A stretch of DNA of 64,000 nucleotides from positions 1 through 64,000 of the forward strand of contig CAMDKM010000009.1 in assembly GCA_945900965.1 (NCBI GenBank), given 5' to 3'. The stretch is from Bordetella parapertussis. Lineage in GTDB: Bacteria; Pseudomonadota; Gammaproteobacteria; Burkholderiales; JACQAP01. Made by a program: the position numbers and the translations under genes. Under the pieces are notes generated by a model. The model did no database searches, was not told the origin of the DNA, and saw only the letters and a program-made list of their open reading frames with translations. Shown here in pieces: positions 45,810-53,719 of this stretch; within the stretch, counting starts at the first letter, position 1; each line of letters starts with the position of its first letter.

Positions 45810-46178
45810 TTACTTCGGCACCACGATGATTGGCCATCTGTAACAGCCGAAGCAGTGATTCCAGTCGATAAAACCCTGGTGCAACATGCGTTCTTCGTGC
45901 CGAATGCTGGCCGCGTATTCGCTCTGTAGATAATCGAGCACGGAGACGTCTACCCCACTTTCGTGCAGGCTCAGAATCTGGGAGGCGGTCAGAGGGTAGA
46001 CGGCATGGCTCTGCTGTAATTCGCGGACGATCTCCTCGGCGGGCCTGCCGTCCTTGCTCATTTGCACAACTTCATCGAGCGTCGGGCGAGGCGGATGGCG
46101 GGCCGCACATCCGCCCAGCAGCATTGCCAACAAGGCGCCGAGCATCGCGGTCTGGATGATCTGTCTGGTTGACCTCAT
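45810..46178 (-). CDS. Small lipoprotein of unknown function
   Basis: 122 residues. The signal peptide ends in the lipobox LLGGC, so C24 would be lipidated. The mature part has a short helical region, LDEVVQMSKDGRPAEEIVRELQQSHAVYPLTASQILSLHESGV, which resembles a helical repeat seen in other small lipoproteins. The C-terminus is aromatic and basic (WNHCFGCYRWPIIVVPK) with a C-x-x-C pair. Membrane-attached in the periplasm. The gene is convergent with ilvD. No function can be given. Confidence 0.8.
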   Translation of the reverse strand: MRSTRQIIQTAMLGALLAMLLGGCAARHPPRPTLDEVVQMSKDGRPAEEIVRELQQSHAVYPLTASQILSLHESGVDVSVLDYLQSEYAASIRHEERMLHQGFIDWNHCFGCYRWPIIVVPK

Positions 46179-46218
46179 GGTCTTCCTTTGTCATCGCCGG
46201 GAGCGATGAGGTTCCATT

Positions 46219-46431
46219 TCAGGCAGGAATGTCGGGGACCAATTGTCCTTCAAGCTGGGCAATCTGGTCCTTGAGCAGCAATTTTCGCCGTTTCAAGCGG
46301 CGCATCTGAAGCTCATCCACGTTGGAATTGTGCGCGAGCAACTTGATGATATCGTCAAGGTCGCGGTGTTCGACCCTTAAGGTCTCGATCCGGGCCCGTA
46401 CCGCATCAAAGTCTTCGTTGTTAAATTCCAT
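46219..46431 (-). CDS. YdcH/DUF465-family small coiled-coil protein
   Basis: 70 residues from the ATG at 46431; a GTG three codons earlier is possible. The whole length is two helices (ARIETLRVEHRDLDDIIKLL and QMRRLKRRKLLLKDQIAQLE), matching the DUF465/YdcH layout with the conserved H-x-x-L and L-K-x-x-K-L-x-x-K pattern. These proteins are common and uncharacterised. It lies between the lipoprotein and the dioxygenase genes on the same strand. Confidence 0.88.
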   Translation of the reverse strand: MEFNNEDFDAVRARIETLRVEHRDLDDIIKLLAHNSNVDELQMRRLKRRKLLLKDQIAQLEGQLVPDIPA

Positions 46432-46469
46432 GTCTCTCACACCGATCGCCGCAGTTGCCCTTGCCTTAA

Positions 46470-47153
46470 CTATAGTCCAAGGCGGGCCATTTTGTAGGCT
46501 GGTGGCGCCCCGCCGCGTTCCAGTCCTGCATCGCGTGCCAGCACGATATCGAACCTTCCGTCCAACTCTCCCTTGCCGCCGACCGCCGGTTGCAGCGATA
46601 CCACCAAGCTGTCACGTGCTCTGCTGTCGCGAACCCTGGACAACAGAAAATCCCCTTCGTTTTCCGGCGCACCGGCCAGATACATCTGGGTGGAAAAGGT
46701 GCCGAAATCCTGTCGGGTCAGGGCAAAATGGATGTGCGGCGCGCGGCCGGGGTAGGCCACCGGCTTGACGGTGCGAAACCGATAGGCGCCCTCGGCATCC
46801 GTGACGGCCCAGCCATAGCCTTGGAAATTCGCGTCTAATGGCACATTCCGGTCATCGTGTTCATGATGGTAGCGGCCGTGCCCGTTAACCTGCCATATTT
46901 CGACTTTGACGCCGGCGTGAGGCCGGCCTGCGGAATCCAGGATCCGCCCGGTCACATTCAGAATCTCGCCAAATGCGCGGCCGGGACGGTCTTTCACGCT
47001 GACCAGATCGTTGTCCTGGTCGAGGGGGAAGTCGATCGGATAAAACGGACCCCGCATTTGCGCCGGTGTTGGCGTCAATTTCGCGGCCAGGGCCGGTCCG
47101 GCAACGGCGGCCAGCATGGCGGTTCCTAGCACCTTCCTGCGCTGAATATCCAT
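46470..47153 (-). CDS. Exported intradiol ring-cleavage dioxygenase-like protein
   Basis: 227 residues from the ATG at 47153. The N-terminus has a twin-arginine-like RRKVLG and a hydrophobic stretch ending PALAA, so export by Tat is likely. The core is the intradiol (protocatechuate/catechol) fold: RILDSAGRPHAGVKVEIWQVNGHGRY, a beta-sandwich, and AYPGRAPHIHF. The four iron ligands are visible as Y95, Y134, H140 and H142. Characterised intradiol enzymes are cytoplasmic; exported ones exist in several proteobacteria and their substrates are mostly unknown. No other aromatic-degradation gene is adjacent. Confidence 0.88.
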   Translation of the reverse strand: MDIQRRKVLGTAMLAAVAGPALAAKLTPTPAQMRGPFYPIDFPLDQDNDLVSVKDRPGRAFGEILNVTGRILDSAGRPHAGVKVEIWQVNGHGRYHHEHDDRNVPLDANFQGYGWAVTDAEGAYRFRTVKPVAYPGRAPHIHFALTRQDFGTFSTQMYLAGAPENEGDFLLSRVRDSRARDSLVVSLQPAVGGKGELDGRFDIVLARDAGLERGGAPPAYKMARLGL

Positions 47154-47327
47154 GATCCATCCTCCATGAATGACTGCCGGCCCCGGACGTAACCCAATGT
47201 GGCAGGGAATTGATTGACCACCGCGCAAGGATCGGGTTCCCGATCGCGACGGGGGTGGGCAACGCTGTCGTCGTAGCGAATCTGGGTGCCCGTCGACACC
47301 TGAAAATATTACACCGATTCCCGGCTA

Positions 47328-47343
47328 GGGCACTGCAATTGCA
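47328..47343 (+). promoter_or_regulatory. Sigma-54 promoter of the aldolase-phosphatase-barrel operon
   Basis: The site reads GGGCAC-TGCAA-TTGCA. Only the first base differs from TGGCAC-N5-TTGCW, and the GG (47329-47330) and GC (47341-47342) are exactly ten bases apart. Transcription would start near 47354. The GGAGG ribosome site at about 47383-47387 and the ATG at 47392 follow in good register. No sigma-70 promoter was recognised in the same space. Confidence 0.65.
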
Positions 47344-47391
47344 TAGCCTGGTTTGTCTGCCTATATGATGCAAAAAATGACCGGAGGAAAC

Positions 47392-48291
47392 ATGCAAGAC
47401 TGGAAGGCGCCGGGAGGTATTGTCCCCATGTTGTACGCATTCTTCGACCGCCATGATGAGCTGGATCGGGATGCGGCGCGACGCCAGGTTCGGGCCTGTG
47501 TGGAACATGGGGCGCACGGTGTCGCGGTGCTTGGGCTGGGTACCGAGGTGAACAAGCTGGCCGATCGTGAGCGCCGCCGGCTGGTCGAATGGGTGGCCGA
47601 CGAACTGGCCGGTCGATTGCCCCTGGTGGTGACGGTAAATGCGCCAACCATTGGGGCCCAGGTGGAATTTGCCGGATTTGCGCGAAGTCAGGGTGCGTCC
47701 TGGGTGATTCTGCAGCCTCCGCCCGAACGCGATGTCGATGAGGAATTTTTACTGGGATTTTTCGGCGCGGTGGCCGACCGTGTGGAATTGCCTGTGGCCA
47801 TACAGAATGCGCCGGAGTATCTGGGAGTCGGACTCACAGCCGAAGGAGTCAATACCCTGCAGCAACGGCATCCGAATTTTCGTATTCTCAAAGGAGAAGG
47901 GCCCGCGGTGACGATCCGCCGTTACGTGGAGTTGACCGCGGACCGGGTGGCGGTTTTCAATGGACGCGGCGGAATGGAATTAACGGACAATCTTCGGGCC
48001 GGCTGCGCCGGCATCATCCCGGCCACCGATACGCTGGATTATCAATCACGCATTTTTGAGTGGATGCGACAGGGAAAGGAAGCTCAAGCCGAGGCGGCTT
48101 ACCGCGAAATCCTACCGGCGATTGCCTTTGTGATGCAAAGCCTCGATAGCTTGCATGTATATGGCAAACGCCTGGCCGCGCTCAGGCTGGGTCTTGGGGA
48201 CGTTTATGACCGCCTGCCCGGACTGCAGGCCGATGCATTCGGAACACAATGTGTCGAGCGATTTGCCCACCATCTGGGTCCGTTGACTTGA
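47392..48291 (+). CDS. DapA-family aldolase/dehydratase
   Basis: 299 residues from the ATG at 47392, 4-5 bases after CGGAGGAA. TIM-barrel protein of the dihydrodipicolinate synthase and N-acetylneuraminate lyase superfamily. The Schiff-base lysine is K167 in FRILKGEGP. The G-x-G-T-E near 48-52 (LGLGTEVNKL) replaces the usual GTTGE. Tyrosine in the active-site NAPEYLG is at 143. The spelling differs from housekeeping DapA, so a sugar-acid aldolase or lyase is more likely, which might relate to uronate use. First gene of an operon with the next two. Confidence 0.85.
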   Translation: MQDWKAPGGIVPMLYAFFDRHDELDRDAARRQVRACVEHGAHGVAVLGLGTEVNKLADRERRRLVEWVADELAGRLPLVVTVNAPTIGAQVEFAGFARSQGASWVILQPPPERDVDEEFLLGFFGAVADRVELPVAIQNAPEYLGVGLTAEGVNTLQQRHPNFRILKGEGPAVTIRRYVELTADRVAVFNGRGGMELTDNLRAGCAGIIPATDTLDYQSRIFEWMRQGKEAQAEAAYREILPAIAFVMQSLDSLHVYGKRLAALRLGLGDVYDRLPGLQADAFGTQCVERFAHHLGPLT

Positions 48292-48298
48292 GGTGAAT

Positions 48299-49846
48299 AT
48301 GAGAATTCGCGGTTTGAACATGTTGGGCATCGTATTTCTGACGTTGACGGCACGAGCCGAGCCGCCGGAGCTATGGTTCGAAAGCGGCCGTGCCGCGGTG
48401 CTGAAGGCCAAACAATTGCAAGCCATTACCGGCCGGGCGAAAAATGTCATTCTGTTCGTCGGTGACGGTATGGGTGTTTCAACCGTGACCGCCGCGCGCA
48501 TACTCGAAGGACAACAACGGGGCGGCAGCGGCGAAGAAAATTTGCTGTCCTTCGAACAACTGCCCTATGTCGCGCTGTCGAAAACCTATAGCGACAACCA
48601 GCAGACTTCGGATTCCGCGCCGACCATGACCGCCATGGTGACCGGGATCAAGACCGGAGACGGCCTGATTTCGGTGACCGGACGAGTAGCGCGGCGCGAT
48701 TTCCGGGCGGTCGCCGCGCATTCCGCGACAACCATTCTGGAGCGTGCCGAAGCCCGCAGCATGGCCACGGGTGTGGTGACCACGGCCAGACTGACTCATG
48801 CGACGCCGGCTGCCTGCTACGCCCACTCGCCGGACCGCGATTGGGAAAGCGATGCCAATCAGTCCAATGAGGCGAACGCCGCAGGATTTTCCGATATAGC
48901 CCGACAGTTGATCGAGTTTTCCGCAGGTGATGGATTGGAAGTCGCATTGGGCGGCGGCAGGGCGAAATTTCTTCCAACGACTCAACGCGATCCGGAGTAT
49001 CCCGCAAAAAATGGGGAGCGGCGCGACGGACGGGATTTGACGGAGGAGTGGTTGCGCGGGCGTCCCCACGCAGCCTACGTGTGGAATCGCGCGCAGTTCG
49101 ACGCATTGGACGGCGGCAAGACCGGACCGGTGCTTGGCCTGTTTGAACCCTCGCATCTGCGCTACGAACACGACCGGCTTCGCGATGGGGCAGGAGAGCC
49201 TTCGCTATCGGAAATGACCGTCAAGGCATTGGAGATCCTTGCGCGAAGCGACAAAGGCTATTTCCTGATGGTCGAAGGCGGGCGCATCGATCACGCTCAT
49301 CATGAAGGCAACGCCTATCGGGCCCTGACCGACACCATTGAATTTGCCCGGGCGGTCAGGTGGGCGATGGACCATACCGATCCGCGCGACACCTTGATCG
49401 TAGTTACCGCCGATCACAGCCACGTTTTTACCATTGCGGGGTACCCGAAACGCGGCAATCCGATACTGGGCAAGGTCTCGGAAACCGGGCATCCCACCAG
49501 GGAATATGGCAAGGATGCCTTGGGCCTGCCTTACACAACGCTTGGCTATGCCAATGGACCTGGATACAGCGGACAGTCGGCATCCCAGGCCGAAGGGCCG
49601 AAAAGACATTTTCATCCAGGTGCCGGATATCGCGGAATCGCCCGCGGCCGCCCTGATCTGACGGACGTGGATACCACGGTGCCGGACTATCTTCAGGAGT
49701 CAACGGTGCCAATGGCGATGGAAACCCACGGAGGAGAAGACGTGGCCATTTATGCTCGCGGACCGCAGGCGCATTTGTTTCGGGGAGTGCTGGAGCAGCA
49801 CGTTATTTATCACGTGATGGCCGAGGCACTTGGGCTAGCCCCATAA
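48299..49846 (+). CDS. Exported alkaline phosphatase (PhoA family)
   Basis: 515 residues from the ATG at 48299, which has GAGGTGA just upstream. A short signal peptide (LGIVFLTLTARA) is followed by the metal-binding GDGMG (D56). The nucleophile is S106 in SDSAPTMTAM, and GGRIDHAHHEGNA, TADHSHVFTIAGYP and ETHGGEDVAIYARGP carry metal ligands. The core arrangement is that of PhoA/PhoB alkaline phosphatases. Periplasmic; removes phosphate from organic monoesters. Its upstream promoter looks RpoN-type, not a Pho box, which would be unusual. It could clear phosphorylated sugars, but that is inference. Confidence 0.92.
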   Translation: MRIRGLNMLGIVFLTLTARAEPPELWFESGRAAVLKAKQLQAITGRAKNVILFVGDGMGVSTVTAARILEGQQRGGSGEENLLSFEQLPYVALSKTYSDNQQTSDSAPTMTAMVTGIKTGDGLISVTGRVARRDFRAVAAHSATTILERAEARSMATGVVTTARLTHATPAACYAHSPDRDWESDANQSNEANAAGFSDIARQLIEFSAGDGLEVALGGGRAKFLPTTQRDPEYPAKNGERRDGRDLTEEWLRGRPHAAYVWNRAQFDALDGGKTGPVLGLFEPSHLRYEHDRLRDGAGEPSLSEMTVKALEILARSDKGYFLMVEGGRIDHAHHEGNAYRALTDTIEFARAVRWAMDHTDPRDTLIVVTADHSHVFTIAGYPKRGNPILGKVSETGHPTREYGKDALGLPYTTLGYANGPGYSGQSASQAEGPKRHFHPGAGYRGIARGRPDLTDVDTTVPDYLQESTVPMAMETHGGEDVAIYARGPQAHLFRGVLEQHVIYHVMAEALGLAP

Positions 49847-49895
49847 ACCCGAATGTTCCATTGGAGAATGAAAAGCGCGCTTAATAGGAAGGGTT

Positions 49896-49911
49896 CGAAG
49901 GTAAACACGAA
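49896..49911 (+). repeat. CGAAGGTAAACACGAA repeat copy 1
   Basis: CGAAGGTAAACACGAA recurs exactly at 51366-51381. The two copies flank the barrel gene (49928-51244). Copy 1 is a single direct unit just before the gene; copy 2 is part of a larger inverted array. Confidence 0.7.
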
Positions 49912-49927
49912 TGAGAAGGTGTGTCGG

Positions 49928-51244
49928 ATGAAAGTAATGACGCTGCTGTGTTTTTGTCTCATGGCCTGTCTGGCAACGGCGGCTGACAATGTGCGTCTTG
50001 AGGCTGAGCGGCGATTAAATGCCGACGAGGCACAGGCTGCATTCGAGCTCCTAAGTCCTTTGGAGACCGAACGCGCCGGCGACCCGCACTTTGACTACCT
50101 GCTTGGTAGGGCGGCATTGCAACTGGGTAAAAATACCGAAGCGGTATTTGCACTCGAGCGAGTATTGGCGGTGCAGCCTGACAACACCGAGGCCCGCGCG
50201 TTGATCGCTCGAGCTTATTTAAACCTCAAGGAAACCGCTTCGGCAAGGAGGGAGTTCGAAAACGTCAAACAACAGAACGTGCCTCCAGAAGTCGTGAAGA
50301 CCATAGACCGTTTTCTCGATGCCATTACACGCATGGAAGATGAAAACCGCGTCGCCATCCATGGCTACGTTGAAACCGGATTCGGTTACGACAGCAATGT
50401 CAATGCTGCAACTTCCGACAGCCAGATTGCGGTGCCCACGCAGGGGGGGGGATTTCTGACCCTGTCCTCCGTGTCAACGGAAAAGAGCGACTCTTATATA
50501 AGTTTAGGCGGGGGGGTGATTTTCACTGCTCCCCTGCAAAACACACTCTCGTTGTTCGGAGGCTTGGCGTTTTCCAGGAAATCGAATCGGGACGAAAGTG
50601 ATTTTTCCACCTATTACTATGATGTGGACCTCGGGCTTTCCCGCAAGCGCGATCGTGAAGCTTTTACCATCGCCGCTTCCATGAACGAGTACTTCATCGA
50701 ATCCCCCGCCTATTCAACCTCCTACCGAAATGCCTACGGCGTGACAGGAAATTGGCAGCATGATTTCGATGCTCGCAATCAAATGAGCATGTTCGTCGAG
50801 ATGACCAACCTGGTCTACCCTGATCAGGGAGAGCGGAACGCCCGCCGCTACGTGGCGGGATTGGCCTATGCCCACGCGACCAAAAGCAACGTGGTGGGTT
50901 ACACGGGCGCCTATGGGGGCAACGAGAGGGTGAAAGACAATAATTTCGCGGAGTTCGGCAACCGCTTTTTTGGGATTCGGCTGGGCGGCCAGATGTCGGT
51001 CGGCGAAAAGCAGATATTTTTCCTGAATGCCAGTACCGAGTGGCGTGATTACGGCGGACCGGACCCCGATTTTCTTATCCACCGGGCAGACGATCAAATA
51101 AACGCCTCGGTCGGCACGATCTACCTGCCACTCAGGAATATTCGGCTTATTCCCCAGCTCACCTATACCCGAAACAAATCCAATATTACGCTTAATGAAT
51201 TCGATCGCGTGGCATATTCGCTGACATTCCGGCATGACATGTGA
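49928..51244 (+). CDS. TPR and beta-barrel outer membrane protein, Slam-like (DUF560)
   Basis: 438 residues from the ATG at 49928. Signal peptide FCLMACLATA, then about three TPR-like helical pairs (about 20-135; LGKNTEAVFALERVLAVQPDNTEARALIARAYLNL). A beta-barrel follows (about 150-438). The junction GYVETGFGYDSNVNAA and the alternating strands ending LTFRHDM are typical of the Slam/DUF560 family, which helps lipoproteins or other proteins reach the cell surface. It is the last gene of the aldolase-phosphatase operon and faces the fecR-domain gene. A surface export function is inference; no substrate is obvious. Confidence 0.8.
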   Translation: MKVMTLLCFCLMACLATAADNVRLEAERRLNADEAQAAFELLSPLETERAGDPHFDYLLGRAALQLGKNTEAVFALERVLAVQPDNTEARALIARAYLNLKETASARREFENVKQQNVPPEVVKTIDRFLDAITRMEDENRVAIHGYVETGFGYDSNVNAATSDSQIAVPTQGGGFLTLSSVSTEKSDSYISLGGGVIFTAPLQNTLSLFGGLAFSRKSNRDESDFSTYYYDVDLGLSRKRDREAFTIAASMNEYFIESPAYSTSYRNAYGVTGNWQHDFDARNQMSMFVEMTNLVYPDQGERNARRYVAGLAYAHATKSNVVGYTGAYGGNERVKDNNFAEFGNRFFGIRLGGQMSVGEKQIFFLNASTEWRDYGGPDPDFLIHRADDQINASVGTIYLPLRNIRLIPQLTYTRNKSNITLNEFDRVAYSLTFRHDM

Positions 51245-51353
51245 GCGACGCCAATCCGCCACCGATTCTCGGTGAATGCTTCAACCCAAACTTTCCATTT
51301 GACGCCCGCTATCCAATGAAAATCCGGGTTCACATGAAACGCAAAACTCTTCA

Positions 51354-51468
51354 ACACGAAGGACGCGAAGGTAAACACGAAGGGTCGCGAAGGAACTCCA
51401 TTCCGACAAGGCCAAGGCAACATACACTTGTACTTGCCTTCCTTCGAGTCCTTCGTGCGCCTTCGTGT
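51354..51468. repeat. CGAAGG-type inverted repeat between convergent genes
   Basis: Units ACACGAAGGACGCGAAGG and AACACGAAGGGTCGCGAAGG (51354-51393) face the inverse CCTTCGAGTCCTTCGTG and CGCCTTCGTGT (51439-51468). They lie in the 306-base space between the Slam-like gene and the fecR-domain gene, both of which end here, so a hairpin terminator role is possible. No protein gene is present in the space. Confidence 0.7.
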
Positions 51469-51550
51469 CAGCGCGTTTTTTATTCTCTAATGGAATATCC
51501 GGGATTATGGCGGGTCCGCGATCAGACATGCACCGTCAAAAAGAGTCAAA

Positions 51551-52645
51551 TCAGTTTCGTTTTCCATGTCTGCCGGACGATCTCCGGCCGGCATTCGGGA
51601 TTGCTTCGCTTTGTGTTACCGGATCGATTCTTTGCGCCATTGTCTGGGTTATTGGTCCGGAAAGAGTGAACGACTCCATGGCGGCCTTCTGACTTTTTCT
51701 GCTGGAGCTTGCGGGATCGCGTCGGGAGTATTCCTGGGCATTGCGAAATTCTCCGATATCGCTGAGTTCATCAGCGCCGCGGGGAAGCCGCTTAATGGAT
51801 TCCTCTTCTTCCGGTGCTTGCGCGCGGTGGTCCTTCGGTGAGTCTCGGCGGCGTGAAGGAGAGTCCGAACTTTCATCATTCCTATTGTCGCTGAGTCGGT
51901 CATTGCGCAGGGCCTTGTCTTCGCGTTCTCGATCGTTTGCGCGGTCGGAAGAGGGATCGTTTTTCGCTACCTCGGTATCCTTTTCGGGTGAATGTGCCTT
52001 CGCGCGCTCGGAGATTTTTCGCTTTTTTTCACTCGGTGCCGGTGCTGGCAGTTGGGCTGACTTGTAGGTCAATTCCGGCTTGGTATTTTCGTCGCGTACG
52101 AAATACGACTGGCCCTGAGCGACATCCAGGCAACCTGCGCCATTGCATACCGCAATGCGGCCATGGGCGACACTGCCCGAGAGGTTTTCTCCGTACACGA
52201 CAGAATATTCGGTACCGCGTATTCCTATGGTGGAGACTCTGGTAATCAGTTCGTAGGCCGACTGAATTTTTTTCCCGACCAGGCCTGAGATGGTGCGTAA
52301 TCCACCTTTGAGCAATTCCATGCTCAAACGTTCGTTGCCATCCAAGGATCCGTTAAAAGTGTAGGCGTTGACCCTGAATTCCGAATCGGGAAGCAGGGAA
52401 ACAAAGCTGCCATCGGTAAAGCGCAACTGCGTGCGCGCATCCATCGTGACCACCGTATCGCCTACGAATACCGATGATCCTTTCTCGACGGCGCGTTTGT
52501 CTCCTGCGACAGAAACGATCTCGGCGGTGCCAAATACGAATTCGATGGTTGCTGCGGCGTCTTGCGCGACGGCCGGTTGGGTAAACGCCAGAAGCACTAC
52601 CCACAGGATCCCGATGATTGTGACTCTGCCACTCAATGTGGTCAT
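51551..52645 (-). CDS. FecR-domain secreted protein with long charged tail
   Basis: 364 residues. Signal peptide (ILWVVLLAFTQPAVA, cleavage before QDAAAT). A FecR-type domain spans about 30-190 (VFVGDTVVTMDARTQLRFTDGS, TRVSTIGIRGTEYSVVYGE). It is not preceded by a membrane anchor, unlike sigma-regulating FecR. The last 165 residues are rich in K, R, E, D and S and look unfolded, ending in GRRSSGRHGKRN. Stand-alone exported FecR domains are often close to TPR or barrel proteins; here the Slam-like gene is convergent. A sigma-54 promoter lies about 95 bases upstream. It may be a cell-surface or adhesion component. Function not known. Confidence 0.78.
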   Translation of the reverse strand: MTTLSGRVTIIGILWVVLLAFTQPAVAQDAAATIEFVFGTAEIVSVAGDKRAVEKGSSVFVGDTVVTMDARTQLRFTDGSFVSLLPDSEFRVNAYTFNGSLDGNERLSMELLKGGLRTISGLVGKKIQSAYELITRVSTIGIRGTEYSVVYGENLSGSVAHGRIAVCNGAGCLDVAQGQSYFVRDENTKPELTYKSAQLPAPAPSEKKRKISERAKAHSPEKDTEVAKNDPSSDRANDREREDKALRNDRLSDNRNDESSDSPSRRRDSPKDHRAQAPEEEESIKRLPRGADELSDIGEFRNAQEYSRRDPASSSRKSQKAAMESFTLSGPITQTMAQRIDPVTQSEAIPNAGRRSSGRHGKRN

Positions 52646-52740
52646 TGCGCCTCCAGAAAAAGCCAGCCGAATTGTGCGTTAACTGAAACCCGCTCAGCCC
52701 GCTGGCAATTTGGTAGTCGGCAGGCGCTGTGGTCTTAGAC

Positions 52741-52755
52741 GCAAAGTCAGTGCCA
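52741..52755 (-). promoter_or_regulatory. Perfect-consensus sigma-54 promoter of the fecR-domain gene
   Basis: On the minus strand the site is TGGCAC-TGACT-TTGC, identical to the RpoN consensus in both blocks with the right 5-base spacer. Start of transcription would be near 52729, 84 bases before the gene. Upstream are an exact palindrome (52759-52774) and AT-rich DNA, the usual setting for an activator site and IHF-type bending. Confidence 0.8.
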
Positions 52756-53081
52756 CTTGTCTCTAAATAGAGACGTTAATTAAGAAGGTGCTACCGCAAT
52801 CGGAGAGTTATCACAAATATATTAATTAACAATAGATTAACATCTTATTCTTAATCCATTTTGTCCTTAATATGTTATTGGACGAGCCAAAATATCTGAA
52901 ATAACTAGAAATTATGTCGCTTATAAGAGACGTTTTTTGGCACAAAAATGCCGGTATCAGTCAGCCTGACTGGGCGCGTAGAGATCTACGTATCGCGCCG
53001 GTGCAATGCCCGAGCAATATCTGCCGCGCGTTGCAGCGGAAAGGGGAAGGGGGGCGGGCCGAAGTCCCGCCGGTCTGAGGA
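52756..53081. other. AT-rich regulatory region upstream of the sigma-54 promoter, no gene
   Basis: The palindrome GTCTCT-AAAT-AGAGAC is at 52759-52774. AGAGACGTT is repeated at 52769-52777 and 52926-52934, 157 bases apart. The stretch about 52800-52930 is strongly AT-rich (for example ATTAATTAACAATAG). TGGCACAAAAATGCC at 52938-52952 is a palindrome and not a promoter (wrong spacing). The region ends with a GC-rich hairpin at 53053-53071. Confidence 0.5.
53053..53071 (-). terminator. Possible terminator after the lpoB-like gene
   Basis: GGCGGG (53053-53058) pairs with CCCGCC (53066-53071) around a 7-base loop, 10 bases past the stop of the lpoB-like gene. On the minus strand the stem is followed by CCCCTTCCCCTTTCC, which is only partly T-rich. 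A weak call. Confidence 0.3.
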
Positions 53082-53672
53082 TCAGCCCTTGGTGGTTGTC
53101 TTGCGGATCTCTTTTTCGTCTGTCCACTCCAGCAGCCCGTTTTGCACGTTCCAGAGCTGCAAGTTGAACTTGTAATAAACGTCCTTCACATCCTTGGCCT
53201 GTTTCACGATGGAAACGATGTTGCCTTCGAGGCGAAAGGCTGCACCCGCCATTTTCCCGACTTGTGCCGCCTTGCCGGGCTCATAGAATTCACTTTGCTG
53301 CCTCTGCAACTCATCGATCTGCTGTTTCATTTCCGCAGCATCCACGGCAAAGCGAACGCGGCCGCTTTTTTGCAATTCGGCCCGAATGGAATCGGTGATA
53401 GCCCGGGTATCGATGTATTCGCTGGTCTTGTTTTTCACATCTTGCACAGTAACGATGGGCAGGTTGCCACCCGCGACAACCGGCGCATTCAACATCGACC
53501 GGGTCATTGACTCGGCAATCATCTGCAAGTCCGTGGACCCAAATTCATTGGTCACCGTCTCCACACCGCGCGCATCACCGTAACGGACCTTGTCTTTTGC
53601 GCAACCGGAAATAACGATGAGCAGGCAGGCGGCAAAAACGACGGACAGGCGCGGACACAAATTATGAATCAT
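53082..53672 (-). CDS. lpoB: LpoB-like outer membrane lipoprotein (penicillin-binding protein activator)
   Basis: 196 residues. Lipobox VISGC places the lipidated cysteine at 24. The body has the LpoB pattern: DLQMIAESMTRSML, PIVTVQDVKNKTSEYIDTRAITDSIRAELQKSGRVRF and GAAFRLEGNIVSI, ending KFNLQLWNVQNGLLEWTDEKEIRK. LpoB reaches from the outer membrane to stimulate PBP1B. The gene is followed upstream by ycfL, as in E. coli (ycfL-lpoB). The family is broad and not all members activate PBP1B. Confidence 0.85.
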   Translation of the reverse strand: MIHNLCPRLSVVFAACLLIVISGCAKDKVRYGDARGVETVTNEFGSTDLQMIAESMTRSMLNAPVVAGGNLPIVTVQDVKNKTSEYIDTRAITDSIRAELQKSGRVRFAVDAAEMKQQIDELQRQQSEFYEPGKAAQVGKMAGAAFRLEGNIVSIVKQAKDVKDVYYKFNLQLWNVQNGLLEWTDEKEIRKTTTKG

Positions 53673-53719
53673 GGTGCATCTCCTTATAAGTTCGGAATTC
53701 CAATGTGCAGTTTCACCTA

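Noticed and set aside
49887..49905. GGTTCGAA as the T-loop of a tRNA
   Set aside because: No cloverleaf arms or CCA-end stem could be fitted on either side; it belongs to the CGAAGG repeat.
52938..52952. TGGCACAAAAATGCC as a second sigma-54 promoter at the fecR region
   Set aside because: GG-GC spacing is one base short and the sequence is simply a palindrome; no gene follows in that direction.
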